From positions 62,001 through 126,000 of the forward strand of contig SVBX01000005.1 of assembly GCA_015058655.1 (NCBI GenBank): a stretch of 64,000 nucleotides of DNA. Direction: 5' to 3'. Positions 16,400-25,201 of the stretch are shown piece by piece. Position 1 is the stretch's first letter, and each line of letters begins with the position of its first letter. The translations under genes and the position numbers were made by a program. Origin of the DNA: Pseudoselenomonas ruminantium. GTDB taxonomy: Bacteria > Bacillota > Negativicutes > Selenomonadales > Selenomonadaceae. The notes below the pieces were generated by a model, which saw nothing but the letters and a program-made list of their open reading frames with translations, was not told where the DNA came from and did no database searches.

Positions 16400-16432
16400 G
16401 GCCCCCGGTGTCATGTGACCGGGGGCCGTTTT
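16400..16432 (+). terminator. Intrinsic terminator after the EamA gene
   Basis: GGCCCCCGGT-GTCATGTG-ACCGGGGGCC followed by GTTTT. It lies between the convergent EamA and symporter genes and could stop transcription from both sides, though the T-run is only on the plus strand. Confidence 0.85.
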
Positions 16433-16449
16433 GCTGGCTGCTATTTCAT

Positions 16450-17970
16450 TCAGTTTATTTCGTCCCAGACTGGCAGAGGATCGCCAATGGTTTCCGAGTC
16501 GAATTTTTCCTCATGGCTTTCAAAGTTCTCGAAGGCTTTTTGCACCTTGTTGAAGCCCAGATACAGGAGGGGCAGGTTGCAGCAGACCATCACGATGTTG
16601 GCAAAGTCGCTGAGGTTCCAGAGGGCGCTGAGGTCGAATCCTGCAATGTTGGTAATCATGCCGAAGGCCAGCACAGCAAGATTTACCAGCCTGACCGCTG
16701 AGATGAAGGTTTTGCTGTCGGAAATCTGCCTGGCACATATCTCCGAGAAAGAAAGGAAACCCAGCAGGCAGGTAAAGGCGAAGATACCGAAGCAGATGCT
16801 CATGACCAGCGTAGCCAGACCGTAACCTGCTCCATCGCCCAGCATCTGTGCGCAGGAGGCCAGGAATTTTTCCAGGCGCCCCAGTTCGAACCAGGCGGCG
16901 GAGCCGTCTTTCAGCCAGGCCTGCCCCATGATGAGGACAAAACCTGTCAGGGTGCAGATGACCATGGTGTCGAGGAAGACGCCGATGGCCTGAATGATGC
17001 CCTGCTCGCAGGGGTGCTTGGCATGGGAGACGGCAGCGGGCATGGAGAGGGTGCCCTGTCCGGCTTCGTTGCTCATGAGGCCACGCTTGATGCCCTGGGA
17101 AAGGGCAATGCCCAGGGCGCCGCCGAAGATGGGCTCCGGGCGGAAAGCTTCTGTCACCACCACATAGAAGAACCAGGGCAGGAGCTTAAGGTTCATGGCA
17201 ACCATGACCAGCACTGCCGAGACATAAATCACAGCCATGATGGGCACCAGTACATCGGTGATGCGGGTAATGCGCCTGAGACCGCCGAAGATGGAAAAAG
17301 CAGTCAGTCCCATCAGCAGCAGGAAGAAGCCCCATACCAGGGCACCATCGGCTGCCGGTTCCGTCCCGGTCACATCCCGGGTGATGGCCACCATGGCGGA
17401 GATGGTATTGAACCCCTGGGCCGGAATGCAGAGCAGGGCATAGATGATGTAGAGCAGGCTCAGGCTGCCGCCTACGATAGCAGCGCCTCCCAGCAGTTTC
17501 CTGCCGTAGCAGGGCAGGCCGCCTACATATTCATCACCTTGTTTTTCTTTGTAAATCTGAGAGAGGGTAGACTCCACAAAAGCTGTGGCCATGCCAAAGA
17601 AGGCAGACAGCCACATCCAGAACAAAGCACCTGGCCCGCCGGTGGAAACAGCGCCTGTTACCCCCAGAATGTTGCCGGGGCCGACCCGCATGGCCGTGGA
17701 TAACAGGAAGGAAGCCAGAGGGCTGATGCCCTGCTCTTCCTTGCGGTGGCTGTTTATCAAGACCTTCAGCCCATACTTGAAATACTTGACCTGCACAAAG
17801 CGCAGGTTCAAAGTGAAATAAATGCCTGTGCCTACCAGCAAAATTATTACCAGTGGCAGTTCTCCGATAATCGGGAGGCTGGCATACCACTCCAGATTGG
17901 TGGGAAAACCCCACACCAGGTCAGCCAGCTCCTGGAACACGGCACAGATACTGCCTATAAGTTCATACAT
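16450..17970 (-). CDS. Sodium:alanine (AgcS-family) symporter
   Basis: 506 residues, about eleven membrane segments. Family hallmarks include GPGNILGVTGAVSTGGPGAL near residue 100 and SNEAGQGTLSMPAAVSHAKH near residue 310, followed by GVFLDTMVICTLTG. These transporters bring in alanine or glycine with sodium. The ATG at 17970 follows AAGGGG; the frame's extension to 18186 covers a repeat and is not used. Its 3' part has been copied to 9290-9476. Confidence 0.93.
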   Translation of the reverse strand: MYELIGSICAVFQELADLVWGFPTNLEWYASLPIIGELPLVIILLVGTGIYFTLNLRFVQVKYFKYGLKVLINSHRKEEQGISPLASFLLSTAMRVGPGNILGVTGAVSTGGPGALFWMWLSAFFGMATAFVESTLSQIYKEKQGDEYVGGLPCYGRKLLGGAAIVGGSLSLLYIIYALLCIPAQGFNTISAMVAITRDVTGTEPAADGALVWGFFLLLMGLTAFSIFGGLRRITRITDVLVPIMAVIYVSAVLVMVAMNLKLLPWFFYVVVTEAFRPEPIFGGALGIALSQGIKRGLMSNEAGQGTLSMPAAVSHAKHPCEQGIIQAIGVFLDTMVICTLTGFVLIMGQAWLKDGSAAWFELGRLEKFLASCAQMLGDGAGYGLATLVMSICFGIFAFTCLLGFLSFSEICARQISDSKTFISAVRLVNLAVLAFGMITNIAGFDLSALWNLSDFANIVMVCCNLPLLYLGFNKVQKAFENFESHEEKFDSETIGDPLPVWDEIN

Positions 17971-18096
17971 TGCAAATCCCCTTCCAATTCTATGAATAAC
18001 TATGCAGTTTACCAAGCCTTTGGAAAATGCTCTACCTATTTTAGCACAACAAGGCCTGAGCAGGAAGACAAAAGCTGAAGCAGGGAATATCCGCAT

Positions 18097-18138
18097 ATAA
18101 CTCGGAAGAAGATGTCCCCCACCTCTATAGGTGGGGGT
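18097..18138. repeat. Half-copy of the 7907-7966 palindrome
   Basis: The left arm (ATAACTCGGAAGAAGATGT) matches the first copy. The centre CCCCCACCT-CTAT-AGGTGGGGG is a complete hairpin, but the long right arm is missing and TAG follows. CCCCCACC...GGTGGGGG hairpins followed by TAG recall the right ends of IS200/IS605-type elements, so both copies may be relics of such ends; no tnpA or tnpB is present. Confidence 0.65.
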
Positions 18139-18159
18139 AGCGAATATCATAATACCCTG

Positions 18160-18257
18160 AAGGGCACACTGCAGGCGGGAGTGCATATCTCCCGCCTCGT
18201 GCGACGCGAAGCTAGTCCCTGTGGAACAATGGCCTTATAAATACCGGGAGTGCCAGT
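18160..18257 (+). other. Candidate structured leader RNA upstream of guaA
   Basis: An outer helix can pair GGCAC (18163-18167) with GTGCC (18249-18253). Inside is the strong hairpin GGCGGGAG/CTCCCGCC (18174-18196), then GACGCGAAGCTA. The last block resembles the GACGCAAAGC core of c-di-GMP-I (GEMM) riboswitches, and the 3' part ACCGGGAGTGCC resembles their closing segment, but the GCAAACC block is not evident. It is more likely an unassigned leader or relic. The remainder of 17971-18335 has no gene. Confidence 0.35.
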
Positions 18258-18335
18258 CCTTGCTTTTATTTTGTTCCTTCCTATGGTATGATTAGCAAAA
18301 GCAGTAGTTTATAGTGACAAGAGGGAGGAACCATT

Positions 18336-19886
18336 TTGAGCAAGCCTGCAAAAGAAATGATTTTGGTGCTGGACTTCGGTGGACAGTACAATCAGCTGAT
18401 TGCCCGCCGGGTGCGTGAGGAGCATGTGTACTGCGAGGTGCACCCCCATACTCTGAGCCTGGAGAAAATCAGGGAGATGGCGCCGAAGGGCATCATCCTT
18501 ACCGGTGGCCCCAACAGCGTTTATAAGGCTGAGTCTGCCACCTGCAGCAAGGAACTCTTTGCCATGGGCATCCCTGTGCTGGGCATCTGCTACGGCTCCC
18601 AGCTCATGTCTCACCTGCTGGGAGGCAGGGTGGAGACGGCTCCCACCAGCGAATACGGCAAGACAGAAGTGGAGATAAAGGCAGTTTCCTCCAAGCTCTT
18701 CAAGGATGTTGATGACAGGACCATCTGCTGGATGAGCCATACGGACTACATTGCAGAGGCTCCTGCAGGCTTTGCCGTCACCGCCTGCACTCCTGTGTGC
18801 CCAGTGGCGGCCATGGAGAATGAAGCAGAGAAGCTCTACGCCGTCCAGTTCCATCCCGAGGTCATGCACACGGTGCAGGGCAAGACCATGCTGAAGAACT
18901 TCGTGTACGAGGTCTGCGGCTGCTCCGGCTCCTGGCAGATGGGCTCCTTCGTGCAGGAGACCATCGCCGAGCTGAAGGAGAAAATCGGCTCCGGCCGCGC
19001 TCTCTGCGCCCTGTCCGGTGGCGTGGATTCCTCCGTAGCGGCGGTGCTCATGTCCAAGGCCATCGGCAAGCAGCTCACCTGCGTTTTCGTTGACCACGGC
19101 CTGCTCAGAAAGGATGAGGGAGACCAGGTGGAGGCCGTCTTCGGCCCCAATGGCCCTTATGATGTGAACTTCATCCGGGTCAATGCCAAGGATCGTTTCT
19201 ATGCAAGGCTCAAGGGAGTAACGGAGCCGGAGGAGAAACGGAAGATCATCGGCGAGGAGTTCATCAGGGTCTTTGAGGAAGAGGCCAAGAAAATCGGGGC
19301 TGTGGACTTCCTGGTGCAGGGCACCATTTACCCGGATGTCATCGAAAGCGGCCTGGGCAACTCTGCCACTATCAAGTCTCACCACAATGTAGGCGGTCTG
19401 CCTGACTATGTGGACTTCAAGGAAATCGTGGAGCCCCTGCGCCTGCTCTTCAAGGACGAGGTGCGCACCGCGGGCCGCGAGCTGGGCATCCCCGAGTATC
19501 TGGTGAGCCGTCAGCCCTTCCCAGGGCCGGGTCTGGGCATCCGCATCATCGGCGATGTCACTGAGGAAAAGGTGAAGATTGTCCAGGAGGCAGACGCCAT
19601 CTACCGTGAAGAGGTGGACAAGGCAGGCGTCAAGGGCCTGGGACAGTATTTCGCTGCCCTCACCAACATGCGCTCCGTAGGAGTCATGGGTGATGGCCGC
19701 ACCTACGACTACGCCATTGCCCTGCGGGCGGTGATGACCAGCGACTTCATGACGGCCGAAAGCGCCCAGATTCCCTGGGAAGTCCTCCAGAAGGTCACCA
19801 GCCGCATTGTCAACGAGGTCAAGGGCGTCAACCGCGTGCTTTACGACTGCACCGGCAAGCCGCCTGCTACCATTGAGTTCGAGTAA
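18336..19886 (+). CDS. guaA: GMP synthase (glutamine-hydrolysing)
   Basis: Converts XMP to GMP in purine synthesis. The N-terminal class I amidotransferase has [15 protein letters not shown] with the nucleophilic Cys and FHPEV with the His. The ATP pyrophosphatase part has [13 protein letters not shown], and the C-terminal dimerisation domain ends KPPATIEFE, the usual ending. 516 residues is the normal length. The start codon is TTG at 18336, fixed by GGGAGG and by homology to the N-terminus; the next ATG is inside the first beta strand. It is followed by its own terminator, so it is probably monocistronic. Confidence 0.97.
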   Translation: MSKPAKEMILVLDFGGQYNQLIARRVREEHVYCEVHPHTLSLEKIREMAPKGIILTGGPNSVYKAESATCSKELFAMGIPVLGICYGSQLMSHLLGGRVETAPTSEYGKTEVEIKAVSSKLFKDVDDRTICWMSHTDYIAEAPAGFAVTACTPVCPVAAMENEAEKLYAVQFHPEVMHTVQGKTMLKNFVYEVCGCSGSWQMGSFVQETIAELKEKIGSGRALCALSGGVDSSVAAVLMSKAIGKQLTCVFVDHGLLRKDEGDQVEAVFGPNGPYDVNFIRVNAKDRFYARLKGVTEPEEKRKIIGEEFIRVFEEEAKKIGAVDFLVQGTIYPDVIESGLGNSATIKSHHNVGGLPDYVDFKEIVEPLRLLFKDEVRTAGRELGIPEYLVSRQPFPGPGLGIRIIGDVTEEKVKIVQEADAIYREEVDKAGVKGLGQYFAALTNMRSVGVMGDGRTYDYAIALRAVMTSDFMTAESAQIPWEVLQKVTSRIVNEVKGVNRVLYDCTGKPPATIEFE

Positions 19887-19900
19887 CAGCATAGCTTTGG

Positions 19901-19935
19901 AGCTCCGGCTTGCTTTGGCAGGCTGGGGCTTTTTC
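19901..19935 (+). terminator. Intrinsic terminator after guaA
   Basis: AGCTCCGGCTTGC pairs, with G-U wobbles, to GCAGGCTGGGGCT across a TTTG loop and is followed by TTTTC. It lies 15 bases after the stop codon. Confidence 0.8.
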
Positions 19936-20078
19936 TTGCTAGATATTGCTTGCAGTATGTTTATGATTTATTTCATACAGTTTTCAGTTTCCTCCTTTTC
20001 ATACCATATAAATTGTAGTATACTCATGGAGTTACTTTATTGTGCGCTTTTCCAGGCACAGTATATATCCGTTATGGG

Positions 20079-20120
20079 CAGACACGCTGGCAAGTTCAGG
20101 CATGTCTGTTTTTAATTTTT
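20079..20120 (+). promoter_or_regulatory. Hairpin plus T-run in the leader of the hydrogenase operon
   Basis: CAGACA (20079-20084) pairs with TGTCTG (20103-20108) and is followed by TTTTAATTTTT about 30 bases before the hyfB-like start. This could be an attenuator, or the end of a short upstream transcript. The stem is only six pairs plus a few inner ones, so confidence is low. No gene is visible in 19936-20143. Confidence 0.35.
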
Positions 20121-20143
20121 AGGTATTATCTTAGGGGGTAGGC

Positions 20144-22153
20144 ATGGAACTTATCTTTATTGCCTTGGGGCTGTATGCTCTGGGGACATGCTCTTTGCTT
20201 TTGCCTGCGAGAGGGGAGATTCTGGCCCATAGGGCGGGGTCTCTTCTGGCGGCGGGGGCGAGTTTTCTGGTGTTTTTGGCGGCGGCGGACTATCTGCTGG
20301 GCTGGGGGCAGTTCTCTCTGCCCCAGGCAGGGCTGATTCCCGTTGCTTCCCTGGGGCAGTTCAGTCTGGCAGCTGACCTTTGGAGCGGGTTTTTCTTGGC
20401 TCTGACAGGCCTTTCCGGCACGGCGGTGAGCATTTACGCCCTGGGCTATGCTGCCCATTACCAGGGGCAGCGGCTGAGCCTTTTGACTGGCCTTTGGAAT
20501 CTCTTTATCCTCTCCATGGTGCTGGTGCTCATCGCCGGGGACGGCTTTACCTTTTTGGTGGCCTGGGAAGTGATGGCTCTAGCTTCATTCATGCTGGTGT
20601 ACCATGAGAATGAGAAGAAGGCCACCGTGCAGGCGGCCTATCAGTACATGGTCATGACTCATCTGGGCACGGCGGCTATCATGGCTTCCTTCTATTTGCT
20701 GGGCAGCGCTTCCGAGAGCCTTGCCTTTGCCGACTTGGCCAAGAATGGCCTGTCGGAAAACCTGCGACATGTGGCTTTTGCTTTTGCTTTCATAGGCTTT
20801 GCCCTGAAGTCAGGCCTCATGCCCTTGCATGTGTGGCTGCCTAACGCCCATCCGGCGGCTCCCAGCCATGTGTCCGCCCTTATGAGCGGCGTCATGCTGA
20901 AGGTGGCTGTCTACGGCTTTGGACGCTTTGTCTTCCAGTTCCTGGGGGCGGAGGTCTTTGCTTATGGCCTTATTGTCATGCTGGTGGGGCTTGTTTCTGC
21001 TTTCCTCGGAGTGCTCTACGCTACCATGGAAAAGGATATCAAGCGGATACTGGCTTATTCTTCTGTGGAGAACATGGGCATCATCTTCACCGCCTTCGGG
21101 GCGGGCATGCTGCTCTTTTCTCTGGGGCAGACCATGCTTTCTCTGGTAGCCTTCGGGGCGGTGCTGGTTCATTCCTTTAGCCACAGCATCATGAAAAGCC
21201 TGATGTTTATGAGCGCTGGGGCGGTCATGCATGCCACGGGCACCAAGAATATCGAGCAGCTGGGGGCGCTCTTGAAGAAGATGCCCTGGACAGGTGCCTT
21301 TACGCTGGTGGGCTGCATGGCCCTTTCCTCTTTGCCCTTCACCAGCGGCATTTTAGGGGAGTGGCTGACCCTCCAGTCCCTCATGTCCCTGGCAGACAGT
21401 GCGGGCACTCAGGGGCTGCGGCTGCTTGTCCTGGTGGGCTTTATCCTGATGGGGCTTACCGGGGCTTTGGCTTTGGGATGCTTTGTGCGCTATTTTGGCG
21501 TGGCTTTCCTGGGCCGCCGCAGAAGCGGCGCAGTGCTGAATGCCCATGAGGCCACCTGCTCCATGAAAATCGGCATGGGCCTTGAGGCTGCTTTCATTGT
21601 TTTCCTGGGACTTTTCCCGGGGGAATTGATTTCTGCTGCCATGCATGCCTTGGGGACTGACTTCGGCAGCCTGCGGGGCAGCGTCTGGGGTGTTTTCTGG
21701 TTGAGGAGCATGACGGACATGGCAGTATACAGCCCGGTGCTGCTGCTTATCCTGGCGGCGGTGCTGCTCTCTGTCCTGGTTCTGCCCCTCATGGGGGCGA
21801 AGGCCTTTGCGCAGCGGGACATCACCTGGAACTGCGGCACTCTGCCCACCCGCCGTCAGCAGTATACGGCCACGGGCCTTTCCAAGCCTCTGCGCCGGGC
21901 CTTTACCTCTATCCTGCGTCCCCGCAGGGAGCGGATTTTCCTCACCAAGGAACACGCTTATTTCGGCAGGAGGCTGGAATACCGCCTGAGCCTGCCGGAG
22001 CATTTCGAGCGGCTGCTCTATCAGCCGGCCGAGCACCTGCTGGTGCGCCTGGCTGATGGCCTGCGGGTGGTACAGCAGGGCAGTGTGCGCCTTTATATCG
22101 GTTATACTATGCTGGCCATGGTGCTGGTACTCATCTGGGGGTGGGCTAAATGA
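20144..22153 (+). CDS. hyfB: Hydrogenase-4-like proton-translocating subunit (HyfB/HycC family)
   Basis: 669-residue antiporter-like membrane subunit of the NuoL/MrpA class. The conserved core reads VAWEVMALASFMLVYHE, FALKSGLMPLHVWLPNAHP with the channel Lys and His, and KDIKRILAYSSVENMG. It should pump ions coupled to the hydrogenase module. It starts at 20144 after AGGGGGT and overlaps the next gene by four bases. It is the first of six tightly packed genes (20144-27249). Confidence 0.9.
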   Translation: MELIFIALGLYALGTCSLLLPARGEILAHRAGSLLAAGASFLVFLAAADYLLGWGQFSLPQAGLIPVASLGQFSLAADLWSGFFLALTGLSGTAVSIYALGYAAHYQGQRLSLLTGLWNLFILSMVLVLIAGDGFTFLVAWEVMALASFMLVYHENEKKATVQAAYQYMVMTHLGTAAIMASFYLLGSASESLAFADLAKNGLSENLRHVAFAFAFIGFALKSGLMPLHVWLPNAHPAAPSHVSALMSGVMLKVAVYGFGRFVFQFLGAEVFAYGLIVMLVGLVSAFLGVLYATMEKDIKRILAYSSVENMGIIFTAFGAGMLLFSLGQTMLSLVAFGAVLVHSFSHSIMKSLMFMSAGAVMHATGTKNIEQLGALLKKMPWTGAFTLVGCMALSSLPFTSGILGEWLTLQSLMSLADSAGTQGLRLLVLVGFILMGLTGALALGCFVRYFGVAFLGRRRSGAVLNAHEATCSMKIGMGLEAAFIVFLGLFPGELISAAMHALGTDFGSLRGSVWGVFWLRSMTDMAVYSPVLLLILAAVLLSVLVLPLMGAKAFAQRDITWNCGTLPTRRQQYTATGLSKPLRRAFTSILRPRRERIFLTKEHAYFGRRLEYRLSLPEHFERLLYQPAEHLLVRLADGLRVVQQGSVRLYIGYTMLAMVLVLIWGWAK

Positions 22154-23040
22154 TGAATGAAATAGGATTCCTGCTGGGTGTGAAATTATTGCAGATCCTG
22201 CCCCTGCTTTTGCTGGCACCGCTGGTGGCCGGCATCATCAACAAGGTGAAGGCTATACTGCAGAAGCGGCAGGGAGCCAGCATCTTCCAGGAGTATTTTG
22301 ACCTCTATAAATGGTGGCGGCGTGAGACGATCCTCACTCCCTATACCAGCTATATCTTTATCCTGGCCCCTGTGCTTTACCTCCTGACCAGCCTGATGGG
22401 GGCGGCTATGGTGGGATACCTTGACGGAAGCTTTGCCATGGGGGATGCATTCATCTTCGTCTGCATTTTGGCACTGGGACGCTTCTTCATGACCTTGGGC
22501 TCCATGGACTCTGCCACGGCCTTTGGGGGCATGGGCAGTTCCCGTGAGATTTACATTTCCGTGCTGGTGGAGCCGGCGGTGATGCTGGCGGTGCTCCTGA
22601 ATGCTTCCCGTTACGGTTCCACTACTCTTTCCCGCATGGCTATCGACTACGGGCATATCTACTTCACCCTGCCCACGGTGCTGGCCTGCGTGGCTTTCTT
22701 CCTCATCATGCTGGCGGAGAACTGCCGCCTACCGGTGGATAATCCGGACACACATCTGGAGCTGACCATGATTCACGAGTGCATGACGCTGGAGTATTCC
22801 GGGCGCCTCCTCAGCTACATCCATCTGGGCAGCATGATTCGCCTGGTGGTGTTCCTGGTGCTGTGGGGAAATCTCTATCTGCCGCTGGCGATACCTCTGG
22901 CAGTCAAGGTGCTCTTAGGAGCCTTGCTTATCGGCTTGATTGAGACCCTGGTGAACAAGATGCGCCTTTTCAAGGTGCGGATTTATCTGTCTGCCGCCGT
23001 GGTGCTCTTGATGGTGGCCTTTATGGCGGAAGCGTGGTAA
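22150..23040 (+). CDS. hyfC: Hydrogenase-4-like membrane anchor subunit (HyfC/HycD, NuoH family)
   Basis: 296 residues, about eight membrane helices. RQGASIFQEYFDLYKWWRR near the N-terminus and ENCRLPVDNPDTHLELTMIH in the large loop are signatures of the NuoH-type subunit that joins the soluble hydrogenase arm to the membrane arm. Its ATG overlaps the hyfB-like stop. The protein fits second position in hyf/hyc operons. Confidence 0.92.
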   Translation: MMNEIGFLLGVKLLQILPLLLLAPLVAGIINKVKAILQKRQGASIFQEYFDLYKWWRRETILTPYTSYIFILAPVLYLLTSLMGAAMVGYLDGSFAMGDAFIFVCILALGRFFMTLGSMDSATAFGGMGSSREIYISVLVEPAVMLAVLLNASRYGSTTLSRMAIDYGHIYFTLPTVLACVAFFLIMLAENCRLPVDNPDTHLELTMIHECMTLEYSGRLLSYIHLGSMIRLVVFLVLWGNLYLPLAIPLAVKVLLGALLIGLIETLVNKMRLFKVRIYLSAAVVLLMVAFMAEAW

Positions 23041-23050
23041 GGAAGGAGAA

Positions 23051-23677
23051 ATGATGAACGAGTTAGTTATTTTCCTGATCCTTGCGGTGTTGCTGCAGAC
23101 GAGGATCATGGACCTGCGGCGCTCGGTGTACTGCCTGGCCTTTCAGTCCTGCCTGCTGGCCGGTGCCTGTCTGATCGTGGGGCTGGTGCATGGAGGCGTG
23201 CATCTGGTGCCGGCGCTTTTGACCCTGCTGATCAAAGTTGTCTTTATTCCCGGCGCCATCTTGAGATTGATTGGCAAGCTTACGGATGAAAGGGAAATCG
23301 TTTCTGATATCAATGTAAATTATTCCACTTTGGCAGCCGCTTTCTTTTTAGTGATAGGTTATGTGCTTGTAGATGGAATAGGGGCGGCTCCTGCCAGCCG
23401 CGATGTCATTGCCGCTTCCATCTTCATGATTCTCACGGGACTTTCCTTGATGGTCATGAGGAAGCGGGCCATCATGCAGATGTGCGGCCTTATCACCATG
23501 GAAAATGGCATTTACTTGTTGGGGCTGTTCGTCACCGAGGGGCTGCCCTTGATCGTGGAGTTGGGCGTGTTCCTGGATGTGCTGATTGCCGTGGTGGTGC
23601 TGGTGATACTTACGAGCCGCATTAGCCTGTCCTTTATGACTACGGACACCACTGTGATGAAGAAATTGAAGGGCTAA
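23051..23677 (+). CDS. hyfE: Hydrogenase-4-like membrane subunit (HyfE, NuoK family)
   Basis: 208 residues with about six or seven helices and few charged residues. The C-terminal half contains MQMCGLITMENGIYLLGLF and ELGVFLDVLIAVVVLVIL, which match HyfE-type subunits with a NuoK-like core and its buried Glu. AAGGAG lies before the ATG, ten bases after the preceding gene. It is needed only in Hyf-type complexes, not in hyc operons, which supports a hydrogenase-4-type assembly. Confidence 0.88.
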   Translation: MMNELVIFLILAVLLQTRIMDLRRSVYCLAFQSCLLAGACLIVGLVHGGVHLVPALLTLLIKVVFIPGAILRLIGKLTDEREIVSDINVNYSTLAAAFFLVIGYVLVDGIGAAPASRDVIAASIFMILTGLSLMVMRKRAIMQMCGLITMENGIYLLGLFVTEGLPLIVELGVFLDVLIAVVVLVILTSRISLSFMTTDTTVMKKLKG

Positions 23678-23689
23678 AGGAAAGGGGAT

Positions 23690-25201
23690 ATGATGGAATC
23701 TATGTTTTCGATACAGGAGCTTCTGGGTTTCGTGCTCCTTCTGCCCCTGGCTTTCAGCCTGTTGGCAGCTTCCGGTTTTTTCAAGGGGGGCATCCTGCAC
23801 TGGGCTGATCGCCTGACGGCCACATTGGTGGCTCTGGCAGTGTGGCAGGTCGTGGTGCTGTTCCCTGTGGACAGCGCTATCCATGATGGCTTTATTTATC
23901 TGGACGCCCTGAGCCTTTGGATGCTCCTGATACTGTCTCTGCTCTATGTGGCCTTTTCTTGGACCAGCAAGGCCTATCTGGAGCGCGATACCAATATCCG
24001 CTACGGGTATCTGCGCCGCTTTTCCCATCTGGAGGGGCGCTTCTACGCCCTTTCCCACCTGTTCGTGTGGACTATGATGCTGGTGGTGCTGGTGGACAAC
24101 ATGGGCCTCATGTGGGTAGCCATCGAAGCCACCACCCTGATTTCCGCCTTGCTGGTGGCTTTCAAGTTCACACGCACTTCCTTGGAGGCGGCTTGGAAGT
24201 ATGTCATGGTCTGCACCGTGGGCATCTGCCTGGCGCTTTTGGGCACCATTCTCCTTTACGATGCCCAGCTGCAGGCTCTTGGCTCCGAGCTGGCTTTGGA
24301 TTTTGCCCATCTGGCCGAGCATGGCAAAGACTTGCCTGAGGGCATTGCCAAGATTGCCTTCGCCTTCCTCTTTGTGGGCTATGGCACGAAGATTGGCCTG
24401 GCGCCCATGCATGCCTGGCTGCCGGATGCCCATTCTGAGGCGCCGGCCCTCACCAGCGGCCTGCTCTCCGGGGCGCTTTGCATCTGCGCCCTCTATGTGC
24501 TGCTGCGGGCTGTGATCATCCTGCTGCCTGCCGTGGGTGTGGACTTCATGCAGAGCCTGTTCCTGTTCTTCGGCCTGTTCACCATTGCCCTGGCAGTACC
24601 ATTCGTGGTGGTGCAGAGGGACATCAAGCGCATGCTGGCCTATTCCTCCATGGAGAACTTCGGCCTCATGGCGGCGGGCTTCGGCTTGTTCCTGCCCTTG
24701 GCAGCCAAGGCAGCCCTGCTGCATATGCTGAATCATGCCCTTATCAAGTACGCCCTTTTCTATCTGGCAGGTACCATCATGGAAACCTATGCCACGAAGA
24801 ATATGATGCGCATCCACGGCATGATTGCCCAGGCGCCCCGCACGGCCTTCTTCTTCCTGCTGGCTATCGTTGGTATCTTGGGCATGCCGCCCATGGGCAT
24901 TTTCTTCAGCAAGTTCTATCTGCTGCAGGGGTTCTTCATGGGAGGATCGCCGGCGCTGGGAGTGTTGGCCTTGGCCTTGCTGGCGGGCATGCTCATCGGT
25001 ATTCTCTACCATGCCCTGCGCATGGTGGGAGGAAAGCCCCACCGCAAGGCGGCAGGGGAGCTTTTGGGCCGTCTGGACACGGCGGTGGTGGCCCTGCTGC
25101 TGACTGTCAGCGGCGTATGCGGCGCCCTGCTGCCGGAGCTGGGAAAATTTGACCAGCTCCTCAGCGAGGCGGCCAGGATTGTCATGAAAGGAGTGGCATG
25201 A
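23690..25201 (+). CDS. hyfF: Hydrogenase-4-like proton-translocating subunit (HyfF, NuoN/NuoM family)
   Basis: 503-residue second antiporter-like subunit. Conserved stretches are LMWVAIEATTLISALLVAFK with the key Glu, GTKIGLAPMHAWLPDAHSEA with the channel Lys, and QRDIKRMLAYSSMENFGLM. With the first gene product it gives the complex two ion pumping modules. There is no separate HyfD gene, so this operon is leaner than the E. coli one. It overlaps the following gene by four bases. Confidence 0.9.
   Translation: MMESMFSIQELLGFVLLLPLAFSLLAASGFFKGGILHWADRLTATLVALAVWQVVVLFPVDSAIHDGFIYLDALSLWMLLILSLLYVAFSWTSKAYLERDTNIRYGYLRRFSHLEGRFYALSHLFVWTMMLVVLVDNMGLMWVAIEATTLISALLVAFKFTRTSLEAAWKYVMVCTVGICLALLGTILLYDAQLQALGSELALDFAHLAEHGKDLPEGIAKIAFAFLFVGYGTKIGLAPMHAWLPDAHSEAPALTSGLLSGALCICALYVLLRAVIILLPAVGVDFMQSLFLFFGLFTIALAVPFVVVQRDIKRMLAYSSMENFGLMAAGFGLFLPLAAKAALLHMLNHALIKYALFYLAGTIMETYATKNMMRIHGMIAQAPRTAFFFLLAIVGILGMPPMGIFFSKFYLLQGFFMGGSPALGVLALALLAGMLIGILYHALRMVGGKPHRKAAGELLGRLDTAVVALLLTVSGVCGALLPELGKFDQLLSEAARIVMKGVA

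Noticed and set aside
18160..18257. Glycine riboswitch for the alanine/glycine symporter on the minus strand
   Set aside because: The conserved glycine aptamer blocks are not present in either orientation.
18309..19892. 527-residue open frame on the minus strand
   Set aside because: It is fully antisense to guaA, has no ribosome site or recognisable domain, and arises from the GC-rich codon use of guaA.
23348..25042. 564-residue minus-strand open frame rich in His and Gln
   Set aside because: Antisense to the hyfE/hyfF-like genes; its composition mirrors hydrophobic codons on the other strand.
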